A DNA stretch of 56,076 nt from DAOUET01 sp034430155 (GTDB lineage Bacteria > Chloroflexota > Anaerolineae > Anaerolineales > UBA4823): NCBI GenBank assembly GCA_034430155.1, contig DAOUET010000022.1:1-56076 (forward strand), written 5' to 3'. Position 1 is the first letter of the stretch. Each line of letters opens with the position of its first letter. Made by a program: the position numbers and the translations under genes. Under the pieces are notes generated by a model, which did no database searches, had not been told where the DNA came from, and was given only the letters and a program-made list of their open reading frames with translations. Of the stretch, positions 9,228-16,684 are shown one piece after another.

Positions 9228-11270
9228 ATGAAGATTAAATTCGCTACCAAAACTGTCCCCCTGGCGTTATTTGCCATCTGTGTGGTTGCCTTCGGTCTGC
9301 TAGTTCCCTGGCTGGGTTTTTATCTGGATGATTGGCACCACATTTATTTTGGTTATACCCGAGGTTTACCTGGTCTATGGCAATTGTTCCTTTATGATAG
9401 CCGCCCGTTCGCGGCTTACTTTTACTACCTGGGATTCAATCTACTGGGTTTTCACCCCCTTCCCTGGCAGTTTCTGGCCTTAATCCTGCGGTGCCTGACC
9501 GTCATAATCACCTGGTTCTATCTCCGAGATATCTGGCCTGATCACCTGCGGGAAGTGACTTGGGCGGCCGTTCTCTTCGCGGTTTATCCCCTCTTCAAGC
9601 AACAGGCCTTATCCGTGGCTTACAGCTTGCATTGGGCGGGTTTTCTCTTTTACACCCTCTCGATTTGGGCCATGGTTAAATTTATCCGGCAGCCGGCTCG
9701 CTTCGGGCCATACCTGCTCCTGTCTTTGTTCACCAGCGCCCTGCATCTGGTGCTGCTCGAATACTTCGCCGGCATCGAATTGATCCGACCGTTCATCCTT
9801 TGGTTGCTCTTGCCCGAGAATTGCAAGGATCTATTCGCTCGCCTTAAAAAAGTTCTGAAATACTGGTGGCCCTATCTCCTGATTCTACTGGCATTTGTGG
9901 TCTATCGCATTTTCTTCATCCCCAGGCCGGAAGCAGGTTTTGAGCGTAATGCCCTCATCCTGGTTCAAGATTTCACCCAGGCCCCCCTTGCCACGGCCAT
10001 ACAATTGCTGCAAGGAGCCTTGCAAGATACCACCGTGATCCTTTACCAGACTTGGAACCAAGCCATTGATCCCGCTCTGTTTGAGATCACCCAACCCGAC
10101 AATGTGAAGGTCATACTTGTCATCCTTCTGGTCGGGACCGGCCTGTTCCTTTATCTCGCACATTTGAAATTAAATCAGAGGGAAGCACCAGACCACGAGC
10201 GTAATTGGTCCCGCCCGGCTCTCTTGATCGGTTTGGTGCTTACCGTGCTAGGTCCTTTGCCAGCCTGGCTGACCGATCAGTTCATCACTACTGACAATCC
10301 TCTGTGGAGCGATCGCTATGGTTTAGCTGCCATGCTTGGCGCCAGCCTGGTGGTCGTTGCCCTGCTAGAAGCCCTGGTCACTAATCCGAAATATCGTTTG
10401 GTGGTTTTGAGCGTGTTACTTGGCTTAGCTGTCGGTTGGCAGGTCATCACCACGAACAGCTATCGTCGCGCCTGGATCAAACAGTCCCAATTCTACTGGC
10501 AGTTGGCCTGGCGAGCGCCATACATCCAGCCGGGAACTGCCTTGCTCTCCAGCGAAGAGATCTTCCCCTACATGACCGAAGTATCGACCTCCTTCGCCCT
10601 CAGTAGCCTCTATCCAAAGTATGGGGATGCCATAGAGCTTGATTACTGGTTTTTTAGCCTTTCCCACCGATTCGGCGATAAGCTTGAAGAGCTACTTGGC
10701 GGTATGCCATTAAGATATCAAAGGAATTTTGCCAGGTTCAACGGTCGCAGCCAGGATAGCCTGGTGATCTTTTATGAACCGCAGCAGTATGAATGCCTTT
10801 GGGTGCTTGGGCCGGGGGACGCCGACATCCGCGCTTTGCCCGAGATCACCCGCCAGGTAACCGCCCTCTCAGATTTGGAGCGCATCAAGATTGATTCCGC
10901 AGATGCCCGCCCGGTCCCTACCCAGATTTTTGGCAGCGAGCCTGGGCATACCTGGTGCTATTACTTCGAAAAAGCCGACCTGGCTCGCCAATACCAGGAT
11001 TGGCCAGAGGTGATTGCTCTGTGGGATCAGGCTTCCCAAAACGGCTTTGCTCCCGGTAATGGCGTCGAGTACCTGCCTTTCATCGATGGTTTTGCCCATA
11101 CTGGGGATTGGCAAGCGGCTGAGCAGATGACCTATACTGCCGAGGAGCTGACCCGGGTGATGGCTCCCAGCCTGTGCGCTACCTGGCAGCGCATCGAGCG
11201 GGAAAGCCTGCCTTCTGATGGGCGCGATCAAACCTTAAAGCAGGTGTACACTGACCTTCAGTGCCCGTAA
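9228..11270 (+). CDS. GT-C-like multi-pass membrane protein, paralog 2
   Basis: 680 residues, exactly the same length as its upstream neighbour and homologous along its whole length. The acidic pair after the first helix is LDDWHH. The membrane part (about 8-420) has diverged clearly from paralog 1. The C-terminal stretch of about 180 residues is nearly identical, including at silent positions. The shared soluble domain contains GPGDADIRALPEITRQV and GSEPGHTWCYYFEKADLARQ, followed by TPR-like helices (DWQAAEQMTYTAE). The predicted role is the same as for paralog 1: a membrane glycosyltransferase-like protein, possibly with a different substrate. No nearby sugar-nucleotide genes help define it. 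Confidence 0.7.
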   Translation: MKIKFATKTVPLALFAICVVAFGLLVPWLGFYLDDWHHIYFGYTRGLPGLWQLFLYDSRPFAAYFYYLGFNLLGFHPLPWQFLALILRCLTVIITWFYLRDIWPDHLREVTWAAVLFAVYPLFKQQALSVAYSLHWAGFLFYTLSIWAMVKFIRQPARFGPYLLLSLFTSALHLVLLEYFAGIELIRPFILWLLLPENCKDLFARLKKVLKYWWPYLLILLAFVVYRIFFIPRPEAGFERNALILVQDFTQAPLATAIQLLQGALQDTTVILYQTWNQAIDPALFEITQPDNVKVILVILLVGTGLFLYLAHLKLNQREAPDHERNWSRPALLIGLVLTVLGPLPAWLTDQFITTDNPLWSDRYGLAAMLGASLVVVALLEALVTNPKYRLVVLSVLLGLAVGWQVITTNSYRRAWIKQSQFYWQLAWRAPYIQPGTALLSSEEIFPYMTEVSTSFALSSLYPKYGDAIELDYWFFSLSHRFGDKLEELLGGMPLRYQRNFARFNGRSQDSLVIFYEPQQYECLWVLGPGDADIRALPEITRQVTALSDLERIKIDSADARPVPTQIFGSEPGHTWCYYFEKADLARQYQDWPEVIALWDQASQNGFAPGNGVEYLPFIDGFAHTGDWQAAEQMTYTAEELTRVMAPSLCATWQRIERESLPSDGRDQTLKQVYTDLQCP

Positions 11271-11536
11271 GGGTGGATTACCAGCGTGCTGGTAGATTAA
11301 GGAAATTCCCCAACCTTCTTTCATGTGGCTCATTCTTCATCTGGGTTGCCCAGCTTGGCTTTGTGATGGAAGATCATTAACAGAAAAAGGTCAATAAATA
11401 TCAAAACGTATCAGCTTTTCAGCTGGTTCCTTGCGAGCTCCCTCTGAAGTGAACAAATTATCCCAACGTAATATGTTTTTGGTGACAATCTATACTTATA
11501 AAATCTTTGCACTTTGGTATACTGAAAGGGTGGAGG
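11271..11536. other. Intergenic region before the structured leader
   Basis: No gene is seen. It is AT-rich toward its right end. TATACT at 11518-11523, with a poor CTTATA 17 nt upstream, is the best -10 candidate for transcription into the leader that follows. Confidence in this promoter is low. Confidence 0.35.
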
Positions 11537-11569
11537 TTAGGTTATTTTGGGATAATAGTTGCTAATAAA

Positions 11570-11714
11570 ACCGAATAATGATAGGAACCATGTGTGGAGG
11601 CGATTTTTGAAGGTCGAAAGAGGTTGCCTGCACCCGACATCCCAGACAACATGCATGTATATGGGTCCTACCCTGGGGAGCCAATGGCAAAACCGGCTGA
11701 TGGACCGGTTTTTT
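11570..11714 (+). ncRNA. Structured leader or small RNA ending in a terminator, class unknown
   Basis: A non-coding stretch with several potential short helices (for example GGG-TCCTA-CCC near 11663-11673 and a palindromic ATGCAT). It ends in a perfect 8-bp hairpin AAAACCGG / CCGGTTTT (11689-11696 and 11705-11712) running into TTTTTT. The terminator lies about 85 nt before the metallophosphoesterase start, which is the arrangement of a 5' attenuator, although a free small RNA is equally possible. I checked by eye against SAM-I, c-di-GMP-I, glycine, TPP, fluoride and THF riboswitch cores and saw no match. Confidence 0.4.
11689..11714 (+). terminator. Rho-independent terminator within the leader
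   Basis: An 8-bp perfect stem AAAACCGG / CCGGTTTT with an 8-nt loop, continuing into a T run to 11714. It lies upstream of a gene rather than after one, suggesting attenuation or the end of a small RNA. Confidence 0.75.
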
Positions 11715-11797
11715 GTTATTAAACGCTTCATAAATCACCTTTATCTATGGGCTGTTTTCAACTTGGAAACAAATATGAATATCACTAGGAGGGACAG

Positions 11798-14092
11798 ATG
11801 TCTAATAAGTTGCTGATGGCAAACCAGAAGGAGAAGAAAACAAACCTACGCCATCAGATCGCAATTATCAGGCAAATAATCCTAATCTTCTTTCTGCTGT
11901 CTCTATACCTGGGGATAAATCCTACCAGCGTCACAGCCATGAATTCAGGCGGTACGAATGAAGGTTATATCCAAGGCCAAATTGACGAAGTACGCATCGG
12001 GAATGTACCCGATAGCGGGGATGGAATCACCACCAATATAAAGGCTGAGATTCCCGATGCTGGCACATTGATCGACCGTTGGGTAATGAACGATGGGTTG
12101 GAAATTATTAAAAATGAGCCGTCAGGACTTGCCACGGAAAATGGTACCCTTAATTTATACGACCTTTCAACAAACGCTTCCACGGCATCTCCTTTTACGA
12201 TCATTGCCCTCCCGGATACACAGCACTACACAGACTATCCTGATCGGGATGTTATCTTCAACTCCCAGACAACCTGGGCGGTGACCAACCAGTCTGTTCG
12301 TAACATTGTCTTCCTCACTCATTTAGGCGACCTGACCGAAAATGGCGAAATGAATTTCGACGACAGCGAGTGGATCATTGCCGACGCGGCCATGGGTATT
12401 CTAGAACGGACGGCGGACCCCAACGATGACCTTCCTTATGGCGTCACGCCGGGTAATCACGACATAGATGGTGGAACGACGAAATTTGAGGAATGGTTCG
12501 GTGTGGCGCGCTTCTCTGGCCGCAGCTATTATGGCGGTAATTATGGCTCTAATAACCTTAATAGCTACGGACTGTTCAGCGCCAGCGGCTTGAATTTCAT
12601 TATCATCCATATCGACTCCAGCGATATTACACCAAGCACGGCGGTACTTGACTGGGCGGATGGATTGCTCAAGGCGGACCTCACCCGACGCGGTATCGTT
12701 GTTACCCACCAACCGCTGGCCTCGGCGGGCAATCCTGCCAATTTTTCTAACGCTGGTCAGGCGATATACGATGCCCTGAAAGACAACCCTAACTTCTTCT
12801 TGATGTTGGGTGGACACGTAAGTGGCGAAGGCCGACGCCAGGATACCTTTGATGGTCATACCGTCTACACACTGCTGTCCGACTATCAAGGCCGCCCGAA
12901 CGGAGGTAATGGTTGGCTGCGCATCATGGAATTCCAACCCGCCAACAACCAGATCCAGGTTTATACGTATTCCCCCTACCTAGGTGAGTTCGAGACGGAC
13001 GATAACAGCCAGTTTACCCTCAGTTATGACATGACTGGCACGACTCCGCCCACGCCGCCAGCCACCCCCACATTGAACGACATCTCCAACTCAGACCTGG
13101 ATGGGGACTACACGGTTAGCTGGTCGAGCGCCAGCGGGGCGGAGGGTTATGAACTGCAGGAGCAGTTCAACAGTGGGGGTTGGAGCACGATCTACACCGG
13201 CCTCAGCACCAGCGTGGACATGAGCGGCAAAGCAGATGGCAGCTGGTGCTACCAGGTGCGGGCCAGCAATGGAGGGGGATCCAGCGGATGGAGCACTAGC
13301 AAGTGCACCACGGTTGAAACCCTGCCCACGCCGCCAGCCACCCCCACGTTGAACGACATCTCCAACTCAGACCTGGATGGGGACTACACGGTTAGCTGGT
13401 CGAGCGCCAGCGGGGCGGAGGGTTATGAACTGCAGGAGCAGTTCAACAGTGGGGGTTGGAGCACGATCTACACGGGCCTCAGCACCAGCGTGGACATGAG
13501 CGGCAAAGCGGGCGGCAGCTGGTGCTACCAGGTGCGGGCCAGCAATGGAGGGGGATCCAGCGGTTGGAGCAGCGCCAAGTGCGCCACGGTGGCAACCCCA
13601 CCTGCGCCGCCCGCAGTCCCCACGCTGAACGACATCTCGAACTCAGACATGGATGGGGACTACACGGTGAGATGGTCGGGCGTTTCTGGCGCGACGGGAT
13701 ATGAACTGCAGGAGCGGTTCAATAGCGGGAGTTGGAGCATGCTCTACACCGGAAGCAGCACCAGCCGGGACCTGAGCGGCAAAGCGGACGGCAGCTGGTG
13801 CTACCAGGTGCAGGCCAGCAACGCGGGAGGTTCCAGCGACTGGAGCAGCAGCAAGTGCGCCACGGTCACTACCCCTCCTGTCACAACCGAACCGCCTCCG
13901 CAGACTACCGAACCGCCACCTACAGAACCCCCACCAGTGACCACAGAACCTCCTCCGCAGACCACGGAACCGCCTGCAACCACAGAGCCTCCACCAGCGA
14001 CTACGGAACCGTCTCCTCAAGTCACGCCTTCACCTACTTCAATACCAGTGTTTAACCATAATCTTTTTATACCCATCATTCTCGTCCATTGA
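11798..14092 (+). CDS. Secreted calcineurin-like metallophosphoesterase with three Fn3 repeats
   Basis: 764 residues. The N-terminus is a long signal peptide or anchor (IILIFFLLSLYLG at about 31-43). The phosphoesterase core (about 130-400) shows the family's metal ligands: ALPDTQH, THLGDLTENGE, PGNHD, VTHQPL and a GGHVSGEGR variant of GHVH. Three fibronectin type III repeats of 92 residues follow (about 418-692); the first two are nearly identical at DNA level, with a 276-nt period. Next is a Thr/Pro/Glu stalk (EPPPQTTEPPP repeats), ending in a hydrophobic tail (NHNLFIPIILVH). The enzyme would act outside the cell on a phosphoester that cannot be named. A strong AGGAGGGA site precedes the ATG. 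It is a single gene behind a structured leader. Confidence 0.85.
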   Translation: MSNKLLMANQKEKKTNLRHQIAIIRQIILIFFLLSLYLGINPTSVTAMNSGGTNEGYIQGQIDEVRIGNVPDSGDGITTNIKAEIPDAGTLIDRWVMNDGLEIIKNEPSGLATENGTLNLYDLSTNASTASPFTIIALPDTQHYTDYPDRDVIFNSQTTWAVTNQSVRNIVFLTHLGDLTENGEMNFDDSEWIIADAAMGILERTADPNDDLPYGVTPGNHDIDGGTTKFEEWFGVARFSGRSYYGGNYGSNNLNSYGLFSASGLNFIIIHIDSSDITPSTAVLDWADGLLKADLTRRGIVVTHQPLASAGNPANFSNAGQAIYDALKDNPNFFLMLGGHVSGEGRRQDTFDGHTVYTLLSDYQGRPNGGNGWLRIMEFQPANNQIQVYTYSPYLGEFETDDNSQFTLSYDMTGTTPPTPPATPTLNDISNSDLDGDYTVSWSSASGAEGYELQEQFNSGGWSTIYTGLSTSVDMSGKADGSWCYQVRASNGGGSSGWSTSKCTTVETLPTPPATPTLNDISNSDLDGDYTVSWSSASGAEGYELQEQFNSGGWSTIYTGLSTSVDMSGKAGGSWCYQVRASNGGGSSGWSSAKCATVATPPAPPAVPTLNDISNSDMDGDYTVRWSGVSGATGYELQERFNSGSWSMLYTGSSTSRDLSGKADGSWCYQVQASNAGGSSDWSSSKCATVTTPPVTTEPPPQTTEPPPTEPPPVTTEPPPQTTEPPATTEPPPATTEPSPQVTPSPTSIPVFNHNLFIPIILVH
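13049..13876 (+). repeat. Three tandem 276-nt Fn3-coding repeats
   Basis: Direct repeats starting near 13049, 13325 and 13601. Copies 1 and 2 differ at only a handful of positions; copy 3 is more divergent. Exact tandem identity suggests recent duplication, or repeat homogenisation, inside the metallophosphoesterase gene. Confidence 0.85.
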
Positions 14093-14149
14093 TCAAGGCA
14101 TAAAACACAGGCTTTTTTTAATTATCAAGGATCCTACCGCCTCTCTCCT

Positions 14150-14431
14150 CTATGCAAGCGCGTCTGGATCATGTCCTGCTCTACCGGCACATGGTTTCTA
14201 CATCCCCTTCGTCTGGTTTGCGACCGTGGGCATCTTCCCAACGTGCGGCCACTTCTTCCATTTTCGAGATCTTGCGAATGTGTGCTTCCTTATGCGCTCC
14301 CATGGGCTGGTGTGTACCTTCCCTAGAGATGGGTACACCTTTTCGTTTAAACACCTCCATGTAAACCTCCATGGGTGCGTAATAGTGTAATCTAAGGTCG
14401 TTCCTGCCCAATCCAAAATGATCGCCTTCAA
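14150..14431 (-). pseudogene. phnX: Remnant of phosphonoacetaldehyde hydrolase gene (phnX)
   Basis: Reading the minus strand, the frame opening at 14431 begins MKAIILDWAGTTLDY, the HAD nucleophile motif as PhnX carries it (DWAGTT). After a frameshift near 14380 the homology continues in another frame with EVFKRKGVPISREG, PMGAHKEAHIRKI and VAARWEDAHGRKPDEGDVE, all typical of the PhnX N-terminal and cap region. Homology then stops near 14180, with about two thirds of the normal length of roughly 270 residues missing. The gene is therefore truncated and frameshifted and cannot make an active enzyme. PhnX splits phosphonoacetaldehyde to acetaldehyde and phosphate. No other phosphonate gene is in the window. 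Confidence 0.75.
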
Positions 14432-14447
14432 AGTTCCTCAATAGGAA

Positions 14448-14728
14448 CGATGGTAGATGAAATCCATGCTTGCAGGTACCGCTGCCTTATGGTTCTCCTT
14501 GCTTCTTGCGGATTTTTCTGTGGGGTGAAGGCGGTCTGATTAAATATAATTCGGACTCATAGACGACATAGTACGCCAAAGAATTCTGCGCTCAAATCAT
14601 TGATTTTTAGAGGCTTTATAAATTAATTTTAATTGGCTTAAAATCGGACCACGCGTTAGAATAGGAACTGCACGGGCATATCCTATGTCGATCATGATCG
14701 CACCTACCAGAAATTCGTCAAAAATTCT
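14448..14728. other. Intergenic region upstream of the DtxR-family gene
   Basis: Nothing coding is supported. AT-rich from about 14535 to 14650, including AATTAATTTTAATT, but no clean metal-regulator palindrome like the one before the feo operon was found, so autoregulation is not shown. No clear promoter could be assigned. Confidence 0.4.
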
Positions 14729-15403
14729 ATGCGTGAAAACCTTACACATGTAATCGAAGATTATCTCAAGGCTATTTATGACCTTACCTCCATCAGCAGG
14801 CGGGCTACTACCAACCAGATCGCCGAGCGCATGGGCGTCACGCCCGCCTCCGTCACCAATATGATCCAGAAATTGGCCGTCACCACGCCCCCTTTGGTGG
14901 AGTATCGCAAACACCGCGGCGTGGTCTTAACGGACGATGGAGAAAAAGTCGCGTTGGAGATCATGCGGCATCATCGCCTTTTGGAGATGTTCTTGCAGCA
15001 AACCCTTGGTTATTCTTGGGATGAGGTTCACGAAGAGGCCGACCGCCTCGAACACGTTATCTCGGAAGAGTTCGAGGAGCGCATTGCTGAAACTCTAGGA
15101 GACCCATCGCGTGATCCCCATGGAGACCCAATCCCCACTCGCGATCTGCACCTGCCTGTTTCGCATACCCGTCCGCTCAGTGATTTGCGTCCCGGTGAGC
15201 GTGCCCTTGTCCAGCGCGTGCGGGATAGCGATCCTAAACTGCTGCGCTACCTCCATGAGCTGGGCATCATACCGGGGGTGTATCTCATGATATTAGATTT
15301 CTCTCCTTTCGATGAAAACCTTCGTCTACAGCTGGAAGGCCAGTCTCAAGCCATTGTGCTTGGTCCCAGCGTTACGAGCCAGGTCTTCGTTGAAATTAGA
15401 TAG
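14729..15403 (+). CDS. DtxR/MntR-family metal-dependent transcriptional regulator
   Basis: 224 residues. The N-terminal winged helix-turn-helix (about 1-65) contains the family pattern EDYLKAIYDL, then TTNQIAERMGVTPASVTNMIQKL. The metal-binding/dimerisation domain (about 66-140) includes HHRLLEMFL, EEADRLEHVIS and the loop DPSRDPHGDPIP. The C-terminal SH3-like FeoA domain (about 150-222) has ERALVQRVRD, then LGIIPGV. With Fe(II) or Mn(II) bound, such proteins usually repress uptake genes. It lies 246 nt upstream of the feo operon, which carries a perfect palindrome at its predicted start site, so that operon is the likely target. The start lacks a good Shine-Dalgarno. Whether iron or manganese is sensed cannot be read from the sequence. 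Confidence 0.88.
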   Translation: MRENLTHVIEDYLKAIYDLTSISRRATTNQIAERMGVTPASVTNMIQKLAVTTPPLVEYRKHRGVVLTDDGEKVALEIMRHHRLLEMFLQQTLGYSWDEVHEEADRLEHVISEEFEERIAETLGDPSRDPHGDPIPTRDLHLPVSHTRPLSDLRPGERALVQRVRDSDPKLLRYLHELGIIPGVYLMILDFSPFDENLRLQLEGQSQAIVLGPSVTSQVFVEIR

Positions 15404-15484
15404 CAGCAGGGCTGTAGATTGGGACACTTGCCTGCAGGGCGACTGCTCTCGCGCACCTGGTTCTCTACTTAATAAATATCTATG

Positions 15485-15513
15485 TTGACTAAATTTGGGG
15501 GAAATGGTAGAAT
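15485..15513 (+). promoter_or_regulatory. Sigma-70-type promoter of the feo operon
   Basis: TTGACT (15485-15490), a 17-nt spacer, then TAGAAT (15508-15513): five of six matches in each hexamer. It predicts transcription starting near 15520, i.e. inside the palindrome that follows. Confidence 0.75.
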
Positions 15514-15519
15514 ATCTTG

Positions 15520-15539
15520 AATTTAGATTAATCTAAATT
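15520..15539. promoter_or_regulatory. Perfect 20-bp palindromic operator, probable DtxR/MntR-type box
   Basis: AATTTAGATTAATCTAAATT is its own reverse complement over all 20 bases. Its core resembles DtxR/MntR-family sites (TTTAGGTTAACCTAAA type). It starts 6 nt after the -10 box, so a bound repressor would block initiation. It lies between the DtxR-family gene and the feo operon. Confidence 0.75.
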
Positions 15540-15649
15540 TCTTTTTGTAATCATCAAACCAAAGTCGTTGGTCGGCTACCAACGCTGAAAATTTATCTAA
15601 TTTATCACTAGCTTATCGTTATTCTTGATCCTGATTTGGAGGTGCCTTT

Positions 15650-16684
15650 ATGCCCGATCCCCTTTTTGCGCTTACCCTTGCTGTGCTTATAATCGCGGTG
15701 GCGCTGCTCATTCTTTATCCCCGCCGCGGCCTTCTTCCACGCTGGCAGCGCGCCCGGCGTATGAACGAGCGTGTGCTCATTGAAGACGCCCTCAAGCATG
15801 TCCATCGCTGCGAGACTCACGCTCTGCCTCCCACTCTGCAGAGTGTCGCCGGTGCTCTCAACGTCACCGTTAACCAGGCCGTTGCTATTCTACGTCGCAT
15901 GCAAGCTCATGACCTGGTGCGAATGGAGGGAGACGAGTTTCGCCTCACCCCCGCCGGGCGCGATTACGCCTTGCGGATTATCCGTGCTCACCGCCTCTGG
16001 GAGCGTTACTTGGCCGAGGAGACCGGCTTCGAAGAATCCGAGTGGCACGATATGGCTGAGCTCTATGAACACCGCCTATCGACCGACCAGACCGATGCGC
16101 TCTCTTCCCAGCTGGGCAACCCTACCCACGATCCTCATGGCGATCCTATCCCCACTGCTGGCGGTGAAATGAAGCCCCACGGCGGCGAACCGCTCACCAG
16201 CGCCTCAGTGGATGTGCCTGTTCGCATTGTCCACCTGGAGGACGAACCCGATGCTGTTTACGCTCAATTGGTTGCAGAAGGCTTACACCCGGGAATGGAA
16301 GTGCGCATCATCGAGGCCACGCCGCAACGCTTGCGCTTTTGGGCTGGTGGAGATGAACATGTCCTGGCGCCGATTGTGGCCTCGAATATATCCGTCATGC
16401 CACTGCCCCCCAGCCAGCAGGTTACCCAAACCATTGGAGAACGATTATCCACGCTCAAGCTAGGTCAAAAGGGCCGAGTGCTGGCCATTTCTCTGGGTGT
16501 GCGTGGCCCCGAGCGCCGGCGTCTCATGGACCTGGGCATTACTCCCGGTACAGTCATCGCCGCTGAATATCGCAGTCCCAGCGGCGATCCCACCGCTTAT
16601 CGGATTCGCGGTGCGCTCATTGCACTGCGCCAGGAACAATCCAATTTCATTAACATCACCCCAATTACGGAGGCTGCTTCATGA
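15650..16684 (+). CDS. Membrane-tethered DtxR-like / FeoA fusion protein
   Basis: 344 residues. An N-terminal transmembrane helix (about 5-25, LFALTLAVLIIAVALLILYP) is followed by a basic patch (RRG...RWQRARR) that would face the cytoplasm. Next come a winged helix-turn-helix (about 45-110, LQSVAGALNVTVNQAVAILRRM), a DtxR-type dimerisation/metal domain (about 110-175, with NPTHDPHGDPIP) and two SH3-like FeoA domains (about 185-255 and 265-337; the second has LGQKGRVLAIS and LMDLGITPGTV). It is the first gene of the feo operon with a GGAGGT site, and its stop overlaps the feoB start by 4 nt (ATGA). It probably serves as FeoA, assisting FeoB. The retained HTH suggests an iron-reading or DNA-binding role at the membrane, which is an inference. 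Confidence 0.8.
   Translation: MPDPLFALTLAVLIIAVALLILYPRRGLLPRWQRARRMNERVLIEDALKHVHRCETHALPPTLQSVAGALNVTVNQAVAILRRMQAHDLVRMEGDEFRLTPAGRDYALRIIRAHRLWERYLAEETGFEESEWHDMAELYEHRLSTDQTDALSSQLGNPTHDPHGDPIPTAGGEMKPHGGEPLTSASVDVPVRIVHLEDEPDAVYAQLVAEGLHPGMEVRIIEATPQRLRFWAGGDEHVLAPIVASNISVMPLPPSQQVTQTIGERLSTLKLGQKGRVLAISLGVRGPERRRLMDLGITPGTVIAAEYRSPSGDPTAYRIRGALIALRQEQSNFINITPITEAAS

Noticed and set aside
13049..13876. Regular repeats that might suggest a CRISPR-like array
   Set aside because: Unit is 276 nt, in frame and coding for Fn3 domains; no spacers and no cas genes.
13643..14020. Long antisense frame rich in Arg and Gly
   Set aside because: Mirror of the repetitive Thr/Pro/Ser coding region on the plus strand; composition artefact.
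14600..14660. Second DtxR-type box upstream of the regulator itself
   Set aside because: AT-rich with AATTAATT but no extended dyad comparable to 15520-15539.
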